Source: Clostridium sp. 12(A)
GTDB lineage: Bacteria; Bacillota; Clostridia; Lachnospirales; Lachnospiraceae
Assembly: GCA_000526575.1 (NCBI GenBank)
Contig: JAGI01000002.1
Span: 2,651,501-2,715,500, forward strand
Reading direction: 5' to 3'
Length of the DNA: 64,000 bases
Below, in pieces: positions 25,310 through 34,029 of the stretch (positions are counted from its first letter, which is position 1; each line of letters starts with the position of its first letter). The translations under genes were made by a program, and so were the position numbers. The notes beneath the pieces are model-generated. The model was not told where the DNA came from and made no database searches. It saw nothing but the letters and a program-made list of their open reading frames with translations.

Positions 25310-26707
25310 CTATGCCAAAGGCAGCACAATGGAAACACTGGTCCCCACTCCAATCTCACTCTCAATCATAAGCTGCCCATTAAATTTCTCCACAATCTCC
25401 TTGCAAAGAGTAAGTCCAAGCCCGGAACCATTCGCAAAGTTAGAATTCCCTGCCCGGTAAAAACGTTCCTGTACCAGTGCAATTTCATGTTGATGAATTC
25501 CGATTCCCTGGTCGCTGATTTTTATGACTGCTTTATTATCTGAAATAAATGTCTCTGCTATCACCTGTCCACCGGCATTCGAATATTTTATTGCATTATC
25601 CACAACATTTGCGATTGCATGTGTAATAAGTGTTTTATTACCATTCACATAAATTTCCCTGTCTAACTTCCATTTTATCAGTACGTCTTTTTTCACCGCT
25701 TTTGATTTCATATCTTCTATTACCTGTAACGTTAATTGGGATACATCTTCCTTTTCTATTTGAAGCTCCGGAGCAGCCTTGTCAAACTTGGAGAGAATGA
25801 GCAGTTCCTGGATTAGCTTTGTCAAGCGGTCTGATTCATTTAATAGATGAGAATAAACCTTTTTTAATTCTTCATCTTCCTGTTCTCCTTCATATAAATA
25901 TTGGGAGAATCCGCGGATTGCAGCAAGAGGGGTCTTTAACTCATGAGATACATTGGAGATAAATTGCTTCTGATACTGAATATAGTCATTTAATTTCATT
26001 CCCATCTGATTCAGTCCTTCTGCCAGATTTCCAAGCTCGTCCTTTCGGTTTAACGATACCTGGTCAAATTGCTGCCTGGAGAACTTCTCGGTTGCTCTCA
26101 GAAGGTATTTGATGGGCTTTGTGGTCCTGCGGGCAATGAATACGCTTGAACCTGTCATAAGAATAATAAAACCGACGGCTCCGAAGATTAAGATGGAGCG
26201 GATTTTCTCCATAATTTCGTAAAAATATGAGATATCCTCAACAATTTCAAATACATAAGCATTCTCATAGTATTTATTTTGAATAGGGATTGCAAAATAT
26301 ATTAATCCCTGATCTGTTACCGTGTAGGAATAATTCCCTTTTAGGGCCTTACTGATATTTTCCTCAAAAATCTTAGGAGAACCGTTATAGACTGGCGTTC
26401 CATTTTCAGCCAGCCCAAGAAGCTTCTGATTTCTATCATAGATTCTTACCTCTCTTCCAGAAGCCTTTAATACCTGTAAGACCGCTTTTGCTACCTGGGA
26501 AGAATCAGGCTCGTTTCCAGCTTTATCATACCTTGTAAGTATTTCTCGAAATGAGAGCTCACACATATCTGCCTTTTCCATAAGCTGCTTTTCTATGGTG
26601 ACAAAGCTATAATGGTCAATGGCTTTATTTACCCAATAAATAATAATGGAGAAGGATAGAATAGAGAAAAACAAAATACTCAGGAGAAGCCTGGTTGCAT
26701 ATTTCAA
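25310..26707 (-). CDS. Sensor histidine kinase (HAMP-HisKA-HATPase)
   Basis: 465 residues. TM helices at about 8-26 and 170-193 flank an extracellular sensor domain. HAMP lies at about 195-245, HisKA with phospho-acceptor H255 in SHELKTPLAAIRGFSQ, and HATPase_c with the N box NVVDNAIKYS and G boxes DQGIGI and GSGLGLTL. It phosphorylates the adjacent OmpR-type regulator. The start is TTG, overlapping the regulator stop as TTGA, with GGAGG 9 bases upstream inside the regulator gene. Signal unknown; no target transporter is adjacent. Confidence 0.9.
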   Translation of the reverse strand: MKYATRLLLSILFFSILSFSIIIYWVNKAIDHYSFVTIEKQLMEKADMCELSFREILTRYDKAGNEPDSSQVAKAVLQVLKASGREVRIYDRNQKLLGLAENGTPVYNGSPKIFEENISKALKGNYSYTVTDQGLIYFAIPIQNKYYENAYVFEIVEDISYFYEIMEKIRSILIFGAVGFIILMTGSSVFIARRTTKPIKYLLRATEKFSRQQFDQVSLNRKDELGNLAEGLNQMGMKLNDYIQYQKQFISNVSHELKTPLAAIRGFSQYLYEGEQEDEELKKVYSHLLNESDRLTKLIQELLILSKFDKAAPELQIEKEDVSQLTLQVIEDMKSKAVKKDVLIKWKLDREIYVNGNKTLITHAIANVVDNAIKYSNAGGQVIAETFISDNKAVIKISDQGIGIHQHEIALVQERFYRAGNSNFANGSGLGLTLCKEIVEKFNGQLMIESEIGVGTSVSIVLPLA

Positions 26708-27402
26708 TCGGCTTCACCTCCAAACTGATAACCGAATCCGTAGACGGTCTTCACATATCTTGGGTTCTCCGTATCATCTTCCAGCTTCTTTCTAAGGCGC
26801 ATAATTGTCATATCCACACTACGGCTGTCACCGGAAAAATCATATCCCCATACGATTTCTAACAGCTCGTCTCTGGTGAATATCTTCTTCGGTCTTTTGG
26901 ATAGGGTTTCAAGTATTTTATATTCTTTCGCAGTGAGAGCAATCTGACTTTCCCCTTTTAATACTCGTTTCGTATCAAAATCAATCTCCAGATTTTTATG
27001 TCGAACTGGACTCATAGAGTTATTTAAGTTCTGGTCGCTTGTGTCATACCTTCTTAGTACCACCTTGATTCTAGCGATAAGTTCCCTGTTATCAAAGGGT
27101 TTTGTCATATAATCTTCCGCCCCAAGCTCAAGACCAAGCACCTTGTCAATGATTTCATTCTTTGCCGATAACATGATGACTGGAATGGCAGAGGTCTTTA
27201 CAATTTCCCGGCATAAATCGTAGCCGGAATAGTCCGGCAGCATTAAATCAAGAATCACCAGGTCTGGCTGAAAGGTGCCAAGCTCCTTCAGTCCCAAGGT
27301 GCCAGTTTCTGCTGTTTTTACCTGGTAGTTTTCTCTTTTTAAAATAAGTTCTATCAAATCTCTGATTGCAGCCTCATCGTCAATTACAAGTATTTTTTTC
27401 AT
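26704..27402 (-). CDS. OmpR/PhoB-type response regulator
   Basis: 232 residues. Receiver domain with acidic pair D8/D9, phospho-acceptor D52 (VILDLMLPDYSG), a Ser in the SAK segment and Lys in TKPFDNREL. The C-terminal winged helix includes KEYKILETLSKR and SVDMTIMRLRKKLE. The start at 27402 has AAAGGAAG 8 bases upstream; an in-frame GTG six bases earlier is less likely. Translationally coupled to the kinase downstream. Confidence 0.9.
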   Translation of the reverse strand: MKKILVIDDEAAIRDLIELILKRENYQVKTAETGTLGLKELGTFQPDLVILDLMLPDYSGYDLCREIVKTSAIPVIMLSAKNEIIDKVLGLELGAEDYMTKPFDNRELIARIKVVLRRYDTSDQNLNNSMSPVRHKNLEIDFDTKRVLKGESQIALTAKEYKILETLSKRPKKIFTRDELLEIVWGYDFSGDSRSVDMTIMRLRKKLEDDTENPRYVKTVYGFGYQFGGEAD

Positions 27403-27440
27403 TATCACAGCTTCCTTTGATCACGAATGGTATATTAAGT

Positions 27441-27782
27441 CTATGAACTAACTCTTTTTTCAAATTCCACTTGCATTTCTCCCCATTCTTCCAGGACTTT
27501 CAGCACCGGAATAATTTTATTCCCCTGGTCTGTTAATCCATATTCCACGTGCGGCGGATTTTCAGAGTACTGTTTTCTCCAGATCATTCCATGGCTCTCT
27601 AAATCCTGCAAAGAGCGGGTTAACATAATATTAGTAATACCGCAAAGCTGCCTCTTTAGCTCATAATACCGAAAATTCCCTTGAGATAAATACCACAGAA
27701 TGGGGAGTCTCCATTTCTTGCAAATATAATTAAAAGCATTAACCAGCTCACATGAGCCATCGTACCAATCACTGGTATCCAT
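27441..27782 (-). CDS. HxlR family transcriptional regulator
   Basis: 113 residues of the HxlR winged-helix type: CELVNAFNYICKKWRLPILW, YYELKRQLCGITNIMLTRSL, RKQYSENPPHVEYGLTDQG. It is divergent from the EFR1 gene at 27920 with 137 bases between, a common layout in which HxlR controls a redox gene in response to electrophiles. Conserved Cys residues (C11, C21, C47) could sense thiol stress. GAGGTGG is about 5 bases before the start. Confidence 0.88.
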   Translation of the reverse strand: MDTSDWYDGSCELVNAFNYICKKWRLPILWYLSQGNFRYYELKRQLCGITNIMLTRSLQDLESHGMIWRKQYSENPPHVEYGLTDQGNKIIPVLKVLEEWGEMQVEFEKRVSS

Positions 27783-27811
27783 TTAAACCACCTCAATATA
27801 ATATTTTGCGG

Positions 27812-27825
27812 GCACAAAAATGTGC
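27812..27825. promoter_or_regulatory. Putative HxlR operator
   Basis: GCACA, four A, TGTGC: a short palindrome in the divergent region, between the HxlR start and the -35 box of the EFR1 gene. Confidence 0.5.
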
Positions 27826-27829
27826 GTAC

Positions 27830-27858
27830 TTGTAACATGCAGCTTTAATATATAATAT
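27830..27858 (+). promoter_or_regulatory. Promoter of second EFR1 gene
   Basis: TTGTAA (27830-27835) and TAATAT (27853-27858) with 17-base spacing, about 60 bases upstream of the EFR1 start. Confidence 0.6.
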
Positions 27859-27919
27859 TATGTCAGGGCCTCTCAATTATAGTAACACTAAAACATAGAT
27901 ATTTAAAGGAGAGAGAAGT

Positions 27920-28687
27920 ATGATATTTTATTTTTCTGGTACTGGGAACAGCTTATGGGTGGCAAAGAAGCTGGCTGAACTTCAAGACGATCAAATATTG
28001 TTTATTCCCAAGCTTATGGAAGAAAAGCGTGGGCCGTTCTCATTTACCTTAAAGCAGGATGAAATGCTTGGCTTTGTATTTCCAGTCTATGCCTGGGCAC
28101 CTCCTAAAATAGTATCGGAGTTTATAAATAATCTTGTAATCACCAATCGTAATGACTACTATACATATTCCGTCTGTACGTGCGGAGACCATGCAGGCCT
28201 GACCATGAACGTATTGTCAGCAAACCTGCTAAAAAGAAATATCAAGCTAAACAGTGGCTTTTCTGCCTTTATGCCCAATAATTATGTTATCGATTATGAT
28301 TTAGATACAAAAGAGTTGAAAGATAAAAAGCTGGAGCAGGCAAAACAGAGAGTCGAAGATATTAGCAGTCTTATCACCAACAAAACAAAGGATACATTCG
28401 ACTGCTATAAGGGCAGTCTTCCCTGGTTTAGAACTAATATTTTTAATCCCTATTTTAATCGCTTTTGCTTAGGAACCAAAAAATTTCATGTTAAAAGTAA
28501 TTGTATCTCCTGCGGCTTATGTGAAAGAATTTGTCCGACCAAAAACATTCTGCTAAAAAATAAATATCCTACCTGGGGAAAAGACTGCACAAAATGCATG
28601 GCATGCTTACACCGCTGCCCGGTTGGGGCCATTCAATATGGAAATAAAACGGAAAAGAGAGGTCAGTATTATAACCCAAATGTTTAA
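27920..28687 (+). CDS. EFR1 family flavodoxin-ferredoxin fusion
   Basis: 255 residues. FMN loop MIFYFSGTGNSLW at the N-terminus; C-terminal 4Fe-4S motifs CISCGLCERICP and CTKCMACLHRCP. It is a paralogue of the 4404-5159 protein, but with intact CP pairs in both clusters. Role: low-potential electron carrier, partner unknown. GGAGAGAAG precedes the ATG. Control by the divergent HxlR regulator is likely. Confidence 0.87.
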   Translation: MIFYFSGTGNSLWVAKKLAELQDDQILFIPKLMEEKRGPFSFTLKQDEMLGFVFPVYAWAPPKIVSEFINNLVITNRNDYYTYSVCTCGDHAGLTMNVLSANLLKRNIKLNSGFSAFMPNNYVIDYDLDTKELKDKKLEQAKQRVEDISSLITNKTKDTFDCYKGSLPWFRTNIFNPYFNRFCLGTKKFHVKSNCISCGLCERICPTKNILLKNKYPTWGKDCTKCMACLHRCPVGAIQYGNKTEKRGQYYNPNV

Positions 28688-28716
28688 GTGTGATAAAGGC
28701 ATCATTTGATAAAAGA

Positions 28717-28746
28717 AAAAGCAGGCATTCTTAGGTGCCTGCTTTT
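28717..28746. terminator. Bidirectional terminator
   Basis: The 11-bp stem AAAAGCAGGCA/TGCCTGCTTTT with an 8-base loop lies between the convergent EFR1 and DUF4256 genes. Confidence 0.8.
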
Positions 28747-28791
28747 CAATCGCATCTTATTTTGACCATCTTTTTTTCAGAAACTCTTTCA

Positions 28792-29343
28792 TTAAACCCT
28801 TAAAATACCTCGAAAGCCTCTGACACCATAATAAGAATCTGCCCCATTATGATATAAAAACACGGTATCATAGCGGCGGTCACAAAAAACAGCACCTCCC
28901 AGTTTCCTTATGGAATCCGGGGTTTTCACCCAGCTGCTGGTTTTTAAATCAAAGCTTCCAAGTGTTTGAAGTTCCCGATATTGAGCCTCCGTTAAAAGCT
29001 CTATGCCCATGGAATTTGCCATATCAACGGCGCTGGTCTCCGGTTTATGTTCTTTTCTTGATTCTAAGGCTTCCCTGTCGTAGCATACACTTCGGCGGCC
29101 TTTCGGACTTTCTGACGAGCAGTCTATAAATGTGTATTCTCCGGTAGCATCATCATAACCTACAACATCTGGTTCACCACCGGTTCTTTCCATCTCATAT
29201 AGTGACCAGAGTTTTTCTGATTTTACTTCCAGCTTTTCCTGTACCAGCTCCCATGCAATTCCTTTATGATAAGCTATATTTTTTTCAAATCTGGCTTTTA
29301 ATGTTTTTAGCAGCTCCTTACACTGCTCTGGTGATAGCTCCAT
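28792..29343 (-). CDS. DUF4256 family protein
   Basis: 183 residues. LLKTLKARFEKNIAYHKGI, MERTGGEPDVVGYDDATGEY, FIDCSSESPKGRRSVCYDRE and the terminal GADSYYGVRGFRGILRV are characteristic of DUF4256, a conserved single-domain protein of unknown function. The start at 29343 is supported by GGAGG 7 bases upstream. It converges with the EFR1 gene. Confidence 0.8.
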   Translation of the reverse strand: MELSPEQCKELLKTLKARFEKNIAYHKGIAWELVQEKLEVKSEKLWSLYEMERTGGEPDVVGYDDATGEYTFIDCSSESPKGRRSVCYDREALESRKEHKPETSAVDMANSMGIELLTEAQYRELQTLGSFDLKTSSWVKTPDSIRKLGGAVFCDRRYDTVFLYHNGADSYYGVRGFRGILRV

Positions 29344-29450
29344 AATAATTCCTCCATAGAATGACGAAAGAAATTTGCAAAAGAAATTCTTCCACATTTA
29401 TTTATCATTCACATCTAGTTGTTCACATTTTCCATAATTTATGCCAAAGC

Positions 29451-29522
29451 TTATATCATGCCTAAATAAATAGCTTCAGCAATATACCATTTAGTTTGTA
29501 CTATTATCCATGATTTTATCAT
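29451..29522 (-). CDS. Micro-ORF, 23 residues, with strong ribosome site
   Basis: MIKSWIIVQTKWYIAEAIYLGMI, preceded by AAGGAGG and a 4-base spacer. It lies about 110 bases upstream of the DUF4256 start on the same strand. It could be a leader peptide, a small membrane-associated peptide or chance. No homology is claimed. The surrounding gap 29344-29714 otherwise holds only the terminator at 29597-29654. Confidence 0.35.
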   Translation of the reverse strand: MIKSWIIVQTKWYIAEAIYLGMI

Positions 29523-29596
29523 ATTGCCTCCTTATTCTCACTCTTAAATAAACCTAAAAGTAAGCTTACCAGATTCCCAATATGCTTATAGGAATG

Positions 29597-29654
29597 TAAA
29601 AGCAGCCTCCGAATTCAGTTTACATAATGTAAACCTCAAAGAAGACTGCTTTTA
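29597..29654 (-). terminator. Compound terminator of the oxidoreductase operon
   Basis: An outer stem TAAAAGCAG/CTGCTTTTA encloses an exact 17-base palindrome GTTTACATAATGTAAAC (29618-29634). On the minus strand T-rich sequence follows. It lies about 60 bases after the 29715-30353 gene. Confidence 0.65.
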
Positions 29655-29714
29655 TTATTTTTCAGAAATTACTAAGAGAAGCTTCTAAAAACATCACCGC
29701 ATATCAGCTGCCGA

Positions 29715-30353
29715 TCAGTCTGCTGATCCAACTGTAAATCGTTCTCTCCTATGCTTTGGCTGCTCTATCTCATCTACTACCGCAATGGCATAATCTGCAT
29801 AGCTTATATAGCTGTCTCCCTTAGAATTGGTCAGAAGATTGTCTTTACCAGCTACATATTTTCCAGTTCTTGCACCCTGAAAATCAAAGAATGCTGATGG
29901 GCTGATATAAGTCCAATCCAGTCCCTTGGTATTTTGTAAATCCAATAAATTGCTTAACATATTTTTCGCCGTAGGAACGTATGCTTCCGGGAAATCAGGA
30001 GTCTCGATAAGACGAAGGGTCTTATCCTCATCTACAAACAGACTTCCTGCTCCGCCCACTACGATTAATCTGGTATCTCCTGCATTCTCAAATATGCTAA
30101 TAAGCTTTTTCCCAGCTGTGATATGAAGGTTCTCTTCTCCGGGCGCTGCATTAAATGCATTCACAACAACATCAAAGCCCTCTAAATCACTTTTCTCCAA
30201 ATCAAAAACATCTTTCTCCAGAACATGTATCGTAGTATCTTTCACCTTTGAAGCATTTCTTACAATTGCGGTCACGTCATGGCCTCGGCCCAACGCTTCT
30301 TTTGTAATAAGGTTTCCTGCTTTACCTGTAGCACCAATGATTCCTATTTTCAT
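29715..30353 (-). CDS. NAD(P)H-binding atypical SDR oxidoreductase (YwnB-like)
   Basis: 212 residues. GIIGATGKAGNLITKEAL is the dinucleotide-binding glycine motif; VVNAFNAAPG, LIVVGGAGSLFVDE and WTYISPSAFFDFQGARTGKY match YwnB/YhfK-type atypical SDR proteins. The substrate is uncertain, perhaps a quinone or flavin. AGGAGG is 7 bases before the ATG. It is second in an operon with a DsbA-like gene 12 bases upstream. An upstream palindrome matches the operator of the neighbouring Rrf2 regulator. Confidence 0.82.
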   Translation of the reverse strand: MKIGIIGATGKAGNLITKEALGRGHDVTAIVRNASKVKDTTIHVLEKDVFDLEKSDLEGFDVVVNAFNAAPGEENLHITAGKKLISIFENAGDTRLIVVGGAGSLFVDEDKTLRLIETPDFPEAYVPTAKNMLSNLLDLQNTKGLDWTYISPSAFFDFQGARTGKYVAGKDNLLTNSKGDSYISYADYAIAVVDEIEQPKHRRERFTVGSAD

Positions 30354-30365
30354 AATAATTACCTC

Positions 30366-30980
30366 CTAAGATTTTATTTTCTTTAATTCACTCTCTATTA
30401 CCTGTTCAAAAACCTCTTTGCTGGCAGCACCTTCTATCCGCTCTTCCCCAATCAAAAATGTAGGAATGCTTGTGATCTGGGCCTCTTCATAAGCATGTTT
30501 CAATGCCTGCTTATGGGCCTTTTGGTACTTTCCTGATAGCAATGCTTCCTTAAACTCTGCCTCATCAAGTCCTGTCTCTGCTGCAAGCTTTGCCAAAACA
30601 TCTATCTCACCAATATTTTTATCTTCCTGGTAAAAGGCATTAAATACCCGTTGATTGTAATCTGCTCCCTTTCCCATGTCCCTGGCATATAGAAATCCCT
30701 GATGTGCAAGGTCTGTGTAAGGATGAGGGGAAACATTGGGAAGCTTCATGTCAATGTTCCAGGCCTTTGCTCTGGGGGTTATGGCATTGTCCCATAATTG
30801 TAATTTATCTGGTTCATTTGCCGGGTCCAGCTGCTCAGAGGGTCTTGGGCGCAGTTCGTAAGGCAGCCACTCCACATCCACTTCTTTTCCTTTTATTGCT
30901 TTTTCAAATTGGTCTTTTCCTAAATAGCAAAAGGGGCAGACGTAATCTGAGTACACCTTTACTTTCAGCTTCATATCCAT
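30366..30980 (-). CDS. DsbA family oxidoreductase (FrnE-like)
   Basis: 204 residues. VYSDYVCPFCYLGKDQFEKA carries the C-x-x-C active site of a thioredoxin fold with helical insertion; ITSIPTFLIGEERIEGA contains the cis-Pro loop. No signal peptide, so cytoplasmic, as for FrnE-type disulfide reductase/isomerases. AGGAG lies 4 bases before this ATG and 10 before a second in-frame ATG at 30974, so either may be used. First gene of the operon, controlled by the operator at 31027-31053. Confidence 0.85.
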   Translation of the reverse strand: MDMKLKVKVYSDYVCPFCYLGKDQFEKAIKGKEVDVEWLPYELRPRPSEQLDPANEPDKLQLWDNAITPRAKAWNIDMKLPNVSPHPYTDLAHQGFLYARDMGKGADYNQRVFNAFYQEDKNIGEIDVLAKLAAETGLDEAEFKEALLSGKYQKAHKQALKHAYEEAQITSIPTFLIGEERIEGAASKEVFEQVIESELKKIKS

Positions 30981-31026
30981 TCATCTCCTATCTATTATAA
31001 ATGAAGCAATTAACATATCTGTTGTT

Positions 31027-31053
31027 TAGTTGTAACTTATATAGTTACAACTA
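31027..31053. promoter_or_regulatory. Rrf2-type operator upstream of DsbA operon
   Basis: A perfect inverted repeat TAGTTGTAACT/AGTTACAACTA with a 5-base centre, 46 bases upstream of the DsbA-like start and overlapping a TATATA -10-like box. The same half-sites occur at the promoter of the adjacent Rrf2 gene. Confidence 0.75.
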
Positions 31054-31076
31054 GGAGTTAAAAAAAATTGAACTTT

Positions 31077-31508
31077 TTAAGATTCAATTTTCTTACTTAA
31101 ATGATTCACAAGCTCTTCCATGGTCACTTCTTTTAGAACCCGCTCCATGGCTTCCTGGGCACTGATTAGTATCAGTTCTAAGACTCCCTGGATATTTGCT
31201 CCTACCGGGCAATCGGGGTTGGGGTTCTCCTGGAACTGAAACAGCTCCCCTTCTTCTACGACCTCCACAGCTTTGTAAACATCAAGGAGGGTGATCTCAT
31301 TTAAATTCCTGATCAAAGAGGCTCCTCCCGTTCCAGAGGTAACACTGACCATGCCTGCCTTTTTCAGCATTCCAATAATCCTTCGGATTACCACCGGATT
31401 GGTATTCACGCTTCCAGCAATCCATTCAGAAGTACATAACACATTCTTTTGAATGGAAATGAGAGACAAAATATGAACCGCTACTGTGAACCGGCTACTG
31501 ATTTTCAT
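31077..31508 (-). CDS. Rrf2 family regulator (YwnA-like)
   Basis: 143 residues. SSRFTVAVHILSLISIQKNV, TNPVVIRRIIGMLKKAGMVS (recognition helix) and SLIRNLNEITLLDVYKAVEV are Rrf2 blocks. It lacks the three clustered Cys of IscR and keeps only C28 and one Cys in PDCPVGANI, the YwnA-type pattern. The start at 31508 is set by GAGGTG 6 bases upstream. Palindromic TTGTAAC sites at its own promoter and at the DsbA operon suggest it represses both, probably in response to thiol or electrophile stress. Confidence 0.85.
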   Translation of the reverse strand: MKISSRFTVAVHILSLISIQKNVLCTSEWIAGSVNTNPVVIRRIIGMLKKAGMVSVTSGTGGASLIRNLNEITLLDVYKAVEVVEEGELFQFQENPNPDCPVGANIQGVLELILISAQEAMERVLKEVTMEELVNHLSKKIES

Positions 31509-31521
31509 TTGCATCACCTCA

Positions 31522-31557
31522 TGTAACCATTATAGTTACAACTACTTTTTTTGTCAA
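31522..31557 (-). promoter_or_regulatory. Consensus promoter with overlapping Rrf2 operator
   Basis: TTGACA (31552-31557) and TATAAT (31529-31534), 17-base spacing, on the minus strand. TGTAAC/GTTACA half-sites (31522-31527 and 31535-31540) flank the -10 box, consistent with autorepression. Confidence 0.8.
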
Positions 31558-31587
31558 GTACCAGATTAAATTTTTATTTTAAAAATT

Positions 31588-32352
31588 TTATTCTCTGAAC
31601 GCCTCCAGCCGTTTTCCGCTTTCATAAGCCCTATGTAAATATTCTCTGGCGGTTAAATGTTCGTAATCCCAACCCATGGACTCAATGGCTGTGGGGCCTT
31701 CATACCCGGTCTTTTCTATATTTTTCATGGCAACTGCCCAGTCAATGGAGCCATCAAAGGGTATCCCATGCATGCCATGGCTTCCATTATCGTCATGTAA
31801 ATGAAGAGCCATTAACCGCGGCCCATACATGGACAACAAGTCCACGTCCGGATAGTAATGGTAGTGATGGCCGCAGTCATAGCAAAATCCGATGCGGGGA
31901 GAATCCACCTGTTTTAGAATATAAGATAGATTCGAAAGGTTCCGTAAATTCTCAAGTGCCACATTGACCTCCAGCCTTTCTGCCTTCTCAGCCATTCTCT
32001 TAATCCGGTCCAGTCCCAGCTGATTATACGGTTTATTCTCATCGGGCAGATGCACCACCATGGTGGGAATCTTAAATTCTGCACAATCTGAAATGCATTT
32101 TAAATAACAGTCCGTCAACGCTTCCCCGTCCAGATTATCAAGCCAGATGTGATCCTGATTTTGGACCGGGGTGTGGATGTTCTCTATAAAGAGACCGGCT
32201 TCCCGGGCCATCTCTGGTGCGTCAAGGTAATAATTCCTGCCAAAGTCTTCACTCCACCATAAAAGAACGCCGTCAAAACCAGCCTCCTTGATGAGCCGAT
32301 ACCGTTCTTTAATTGGTAATTCATAGCCAAACCAGTCATAAATCGTAAGCAT
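31588..32352 (-). CDS. Sugar phosphate isomerase/epimerase (AP-endonuclease-2 TIM barrel)
   Basis: 254 residues. Barrel strands with metal ligands: VALENL (Glu), GFCYDCGHHYHYYPD (Asp/His), ALHLHDDNGSHGMHGIPFDG (His, Asp) and TAIESMG (Glu). This layout is typical of xylose-isomerase-like TIM barrels acting on sugars or inositols. The start at 32352 has GGGAGG 8 bases upstream. It lies 36 bases downstream of the aldehyde dehydrogenase gene, likely the same transcript. Substrate unknown. Confidence 0.82.
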   Translation of the reverse strand: MLTIYDWFGYELPIKERYRLIKEAGFDGVLLWWSEDFGRNYYLDAPEMAREAGLFIENIHTPVQNQDHIWLDNLDGEALTDCYLKCISDCAEFKIPTMVVHLPDENKPYNQLGLDRIKRMAEKAERLEVNVALENLRNLSNLSYILKQVDSPRIGFCYDCGHHYHYYPDVDLLSMYGPRLMALHLHDDNGSHGMHGIPFDGSIDWAVAMKNIEKTGYEGPTAIESMGWDYEHLTAREYLHRAYESGKRLEAFRE

Positions 32353-32387
32353 AAGCTTGACCTCCCGCATTCGTAATTATTTTCCTG

Positions 32388-33779
32388 TTATTTTAAGATC
32401 CTTTTAATCAGATTCAACCTATTCCTATACGGCGGAAAGGTAAGACCAGTTTCCAGAAGAGTGCTTTTCTTCATGATACTTTTCTTATGGGTAAATAAAT
32501 CAAAGCTGTATTTTCCATGATAAGCTCCCATTCCCGAATTTCCTACTCCTCCAAAAGGAAGATGATGATTCGCCACATGGGAAATGGTATCATTGACACA
32601 ACCTCCGCCAAAGGAAACCTGGGCAAATACCTTTCTTTCCACCCGTTTATTTCTGGTAAAGAGATAAAGGGCTAATGGCTTTTGGTGTTCAAGTATCATT
32701 CTGATTGCCTTATCCAGAGATTTGTAGGTCATAATGGGAAGAATCGGCCCGAATAGCTCGTCCTTCATCACAGCGTTGTCCCAGGAAACCGCCTCTGTCA
32801 GGGTCGGCTCAATAAACAGCTTTTCCCTCTTATAATGTCCCCCATGAAGAATATGGACCCTGTCCTTATTAAGAATGGAGACAAGACGGTCAAACTGCTT
32901 TTCATTTACGATTCTGCCAAAATCTTTGGATCTTAAAGGGGAGCTGCCAAAGAAATTCAAAAGGACGGCTTTCATCTTCTGAACCAGCTCATCCCTTACC
33001 CCTTCCTCTACCAAAACGTAATCCGGCGCAATGCAGGTCTGTCCCGCGTTTAAGAATTTCCCCCAGATGATTCGTTTCGCAGCCAGGTCTAAGTTGGCCG
33101 TGGAATCCACAATAACAGGACTTTTTCCTCCAAGCTCCAGGGTTACTGGAACCAGATTTTTAGCTGCCGCTTCCATGACAATTTTCCCCACGCCTGGGCT
33201 GCCGGTAAAAAAGATATAATCCATAGGCGCATGAATGAGTAGTGAGGTCTCCTCTACGCCTCCCTGGACCACACGAATGTATGACTTGTGAAATGTTTCA
33301 CCAAGAAGCTTTTCTATGACGGAAGACAGGTGAGGGGTATGCTCCGATGGCTTTAAGATAACACAGTTTCCCCCTGCTATGGCGCCGATTAACGGTTCGA
33401 TCAGGAGCTGAAACGGATAGTTAAATGGTCCAATAATCAGTATGGTTCCATATGGCTCATTTAAAATATAGCTTTTGGAAGGCTGAAGGTGGAGGGGCGT
33501 TTTTACTGCTTCTGGCCTGGCCCATTTACGAAGGTTCTTCATCATATAGCCGATGCTGTGGTAAATAAATCCGATTTCCGTTACATAGGCTTCAAACTCC
33601 CCTTTTCCCAAATCCTGATACAATGCCTCTTTAATGGCATCCTCATATCGGTGAAGGGCAGCTCTCAGCTTTATCAGCTGCTTGATTCGGAAGGAAATGC
33701 TATGGGTATGGCCCTTATGATAGAACTCTTTTTGCATGCGCAAGAGCTCATTTAAGCTTTTTGAATCAAATGTTTCCAT
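32388..33779 (-). CDS. Aldehyde dehydrogenase, class 3-like
   Basis: 463 residues. IIGPFNYPFQLLIEPLIGAI, FFTGSPGVGKIVMEAAAKNL (NAD-binding), VTLELGGKSPVIVD with catalytic Glu, and FLNAGQTCIAPDYVLV with nucleophile Cys. The length and short N-terminus fit class 3 (ALDH3/YwdH) enzymes that oxidise medium-chain or aromatic aldehydes. The C-terminus is basic (RNRLNLIKRILK). AAGGAG lies 7 bases before the ATG. Confidence 0.9.
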   Translation of the reverse strand: METFDSKSLNELLRMQKEFYHKGHTHSISFRIKQLIKLRAALHRYEDAIKEALYQDLGKGEFEAYVTEIGFIYHSIGYMMKNLRKWARPEAVKTPLHLQPSKSYILNEPYGTILIIGPFNYPFQLLIEPLIGAIAGGNCVILKPSEHTPHLSSVIEKLLGETFHKSYIRVVQGGVEETSLLIHAPMDYIFFTGSPGVGKIVMEAAAKNLVPVTLELGGKSPVIVDSTANLDLAAKRIIWGKFLNAGQTCIAPDYVLVEEGVRDELVQKMKAVLLNFFGSSPLRSKDFGRIVNEKQFDRLVSILNKDRVHILHGGHYKREKLFIEPTLTEAVSWDNAVMKDELFGPILPIMTYKSLDKAIRMILEHQKPLALYLFTRNKRVERKVFAQVSFGGGCVNDTISHVANHHLPFGGVGNSGMGAYHGKYSFDLFTHKKSIMKKSTLLETGLTFPPYRNRLNLIKRILK

Positions 33780-33980
33780 ATTCGTTCTCCTTTTTCACAG
33801 TAATCGCTTTATAAGCCAGTATCAGTCAAAAACTGAAAAATATGTATTTGATTGTGGTATAACACTCATGCTGTCATGACTCTTTATTGCTTTTATCCTA
33901 TCTGTTAACCTGTCCCATGTCAATAGCGAACTTTCTCCCTGATTCGACGTACCATCGCATTATGAGATTGCCTAAAGAAA

Positions 33981-34012
33981 GGCCAGGGAAACATTCCTTT
34001 GCTTCCCTGGCC
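33981..34012 (-). terminator. Terminator of the beta-glucoside PTS operon
   Basis: The 10-bp stem GGCCAGGGAA/TTCCCTGGCC with a 12-base loop and a T-rich minus-strand tail, 18 bases after the IIA stop. Confidence 0.8.
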
Positions 34013-34029
34013 TTAAAAAATATATTCTC

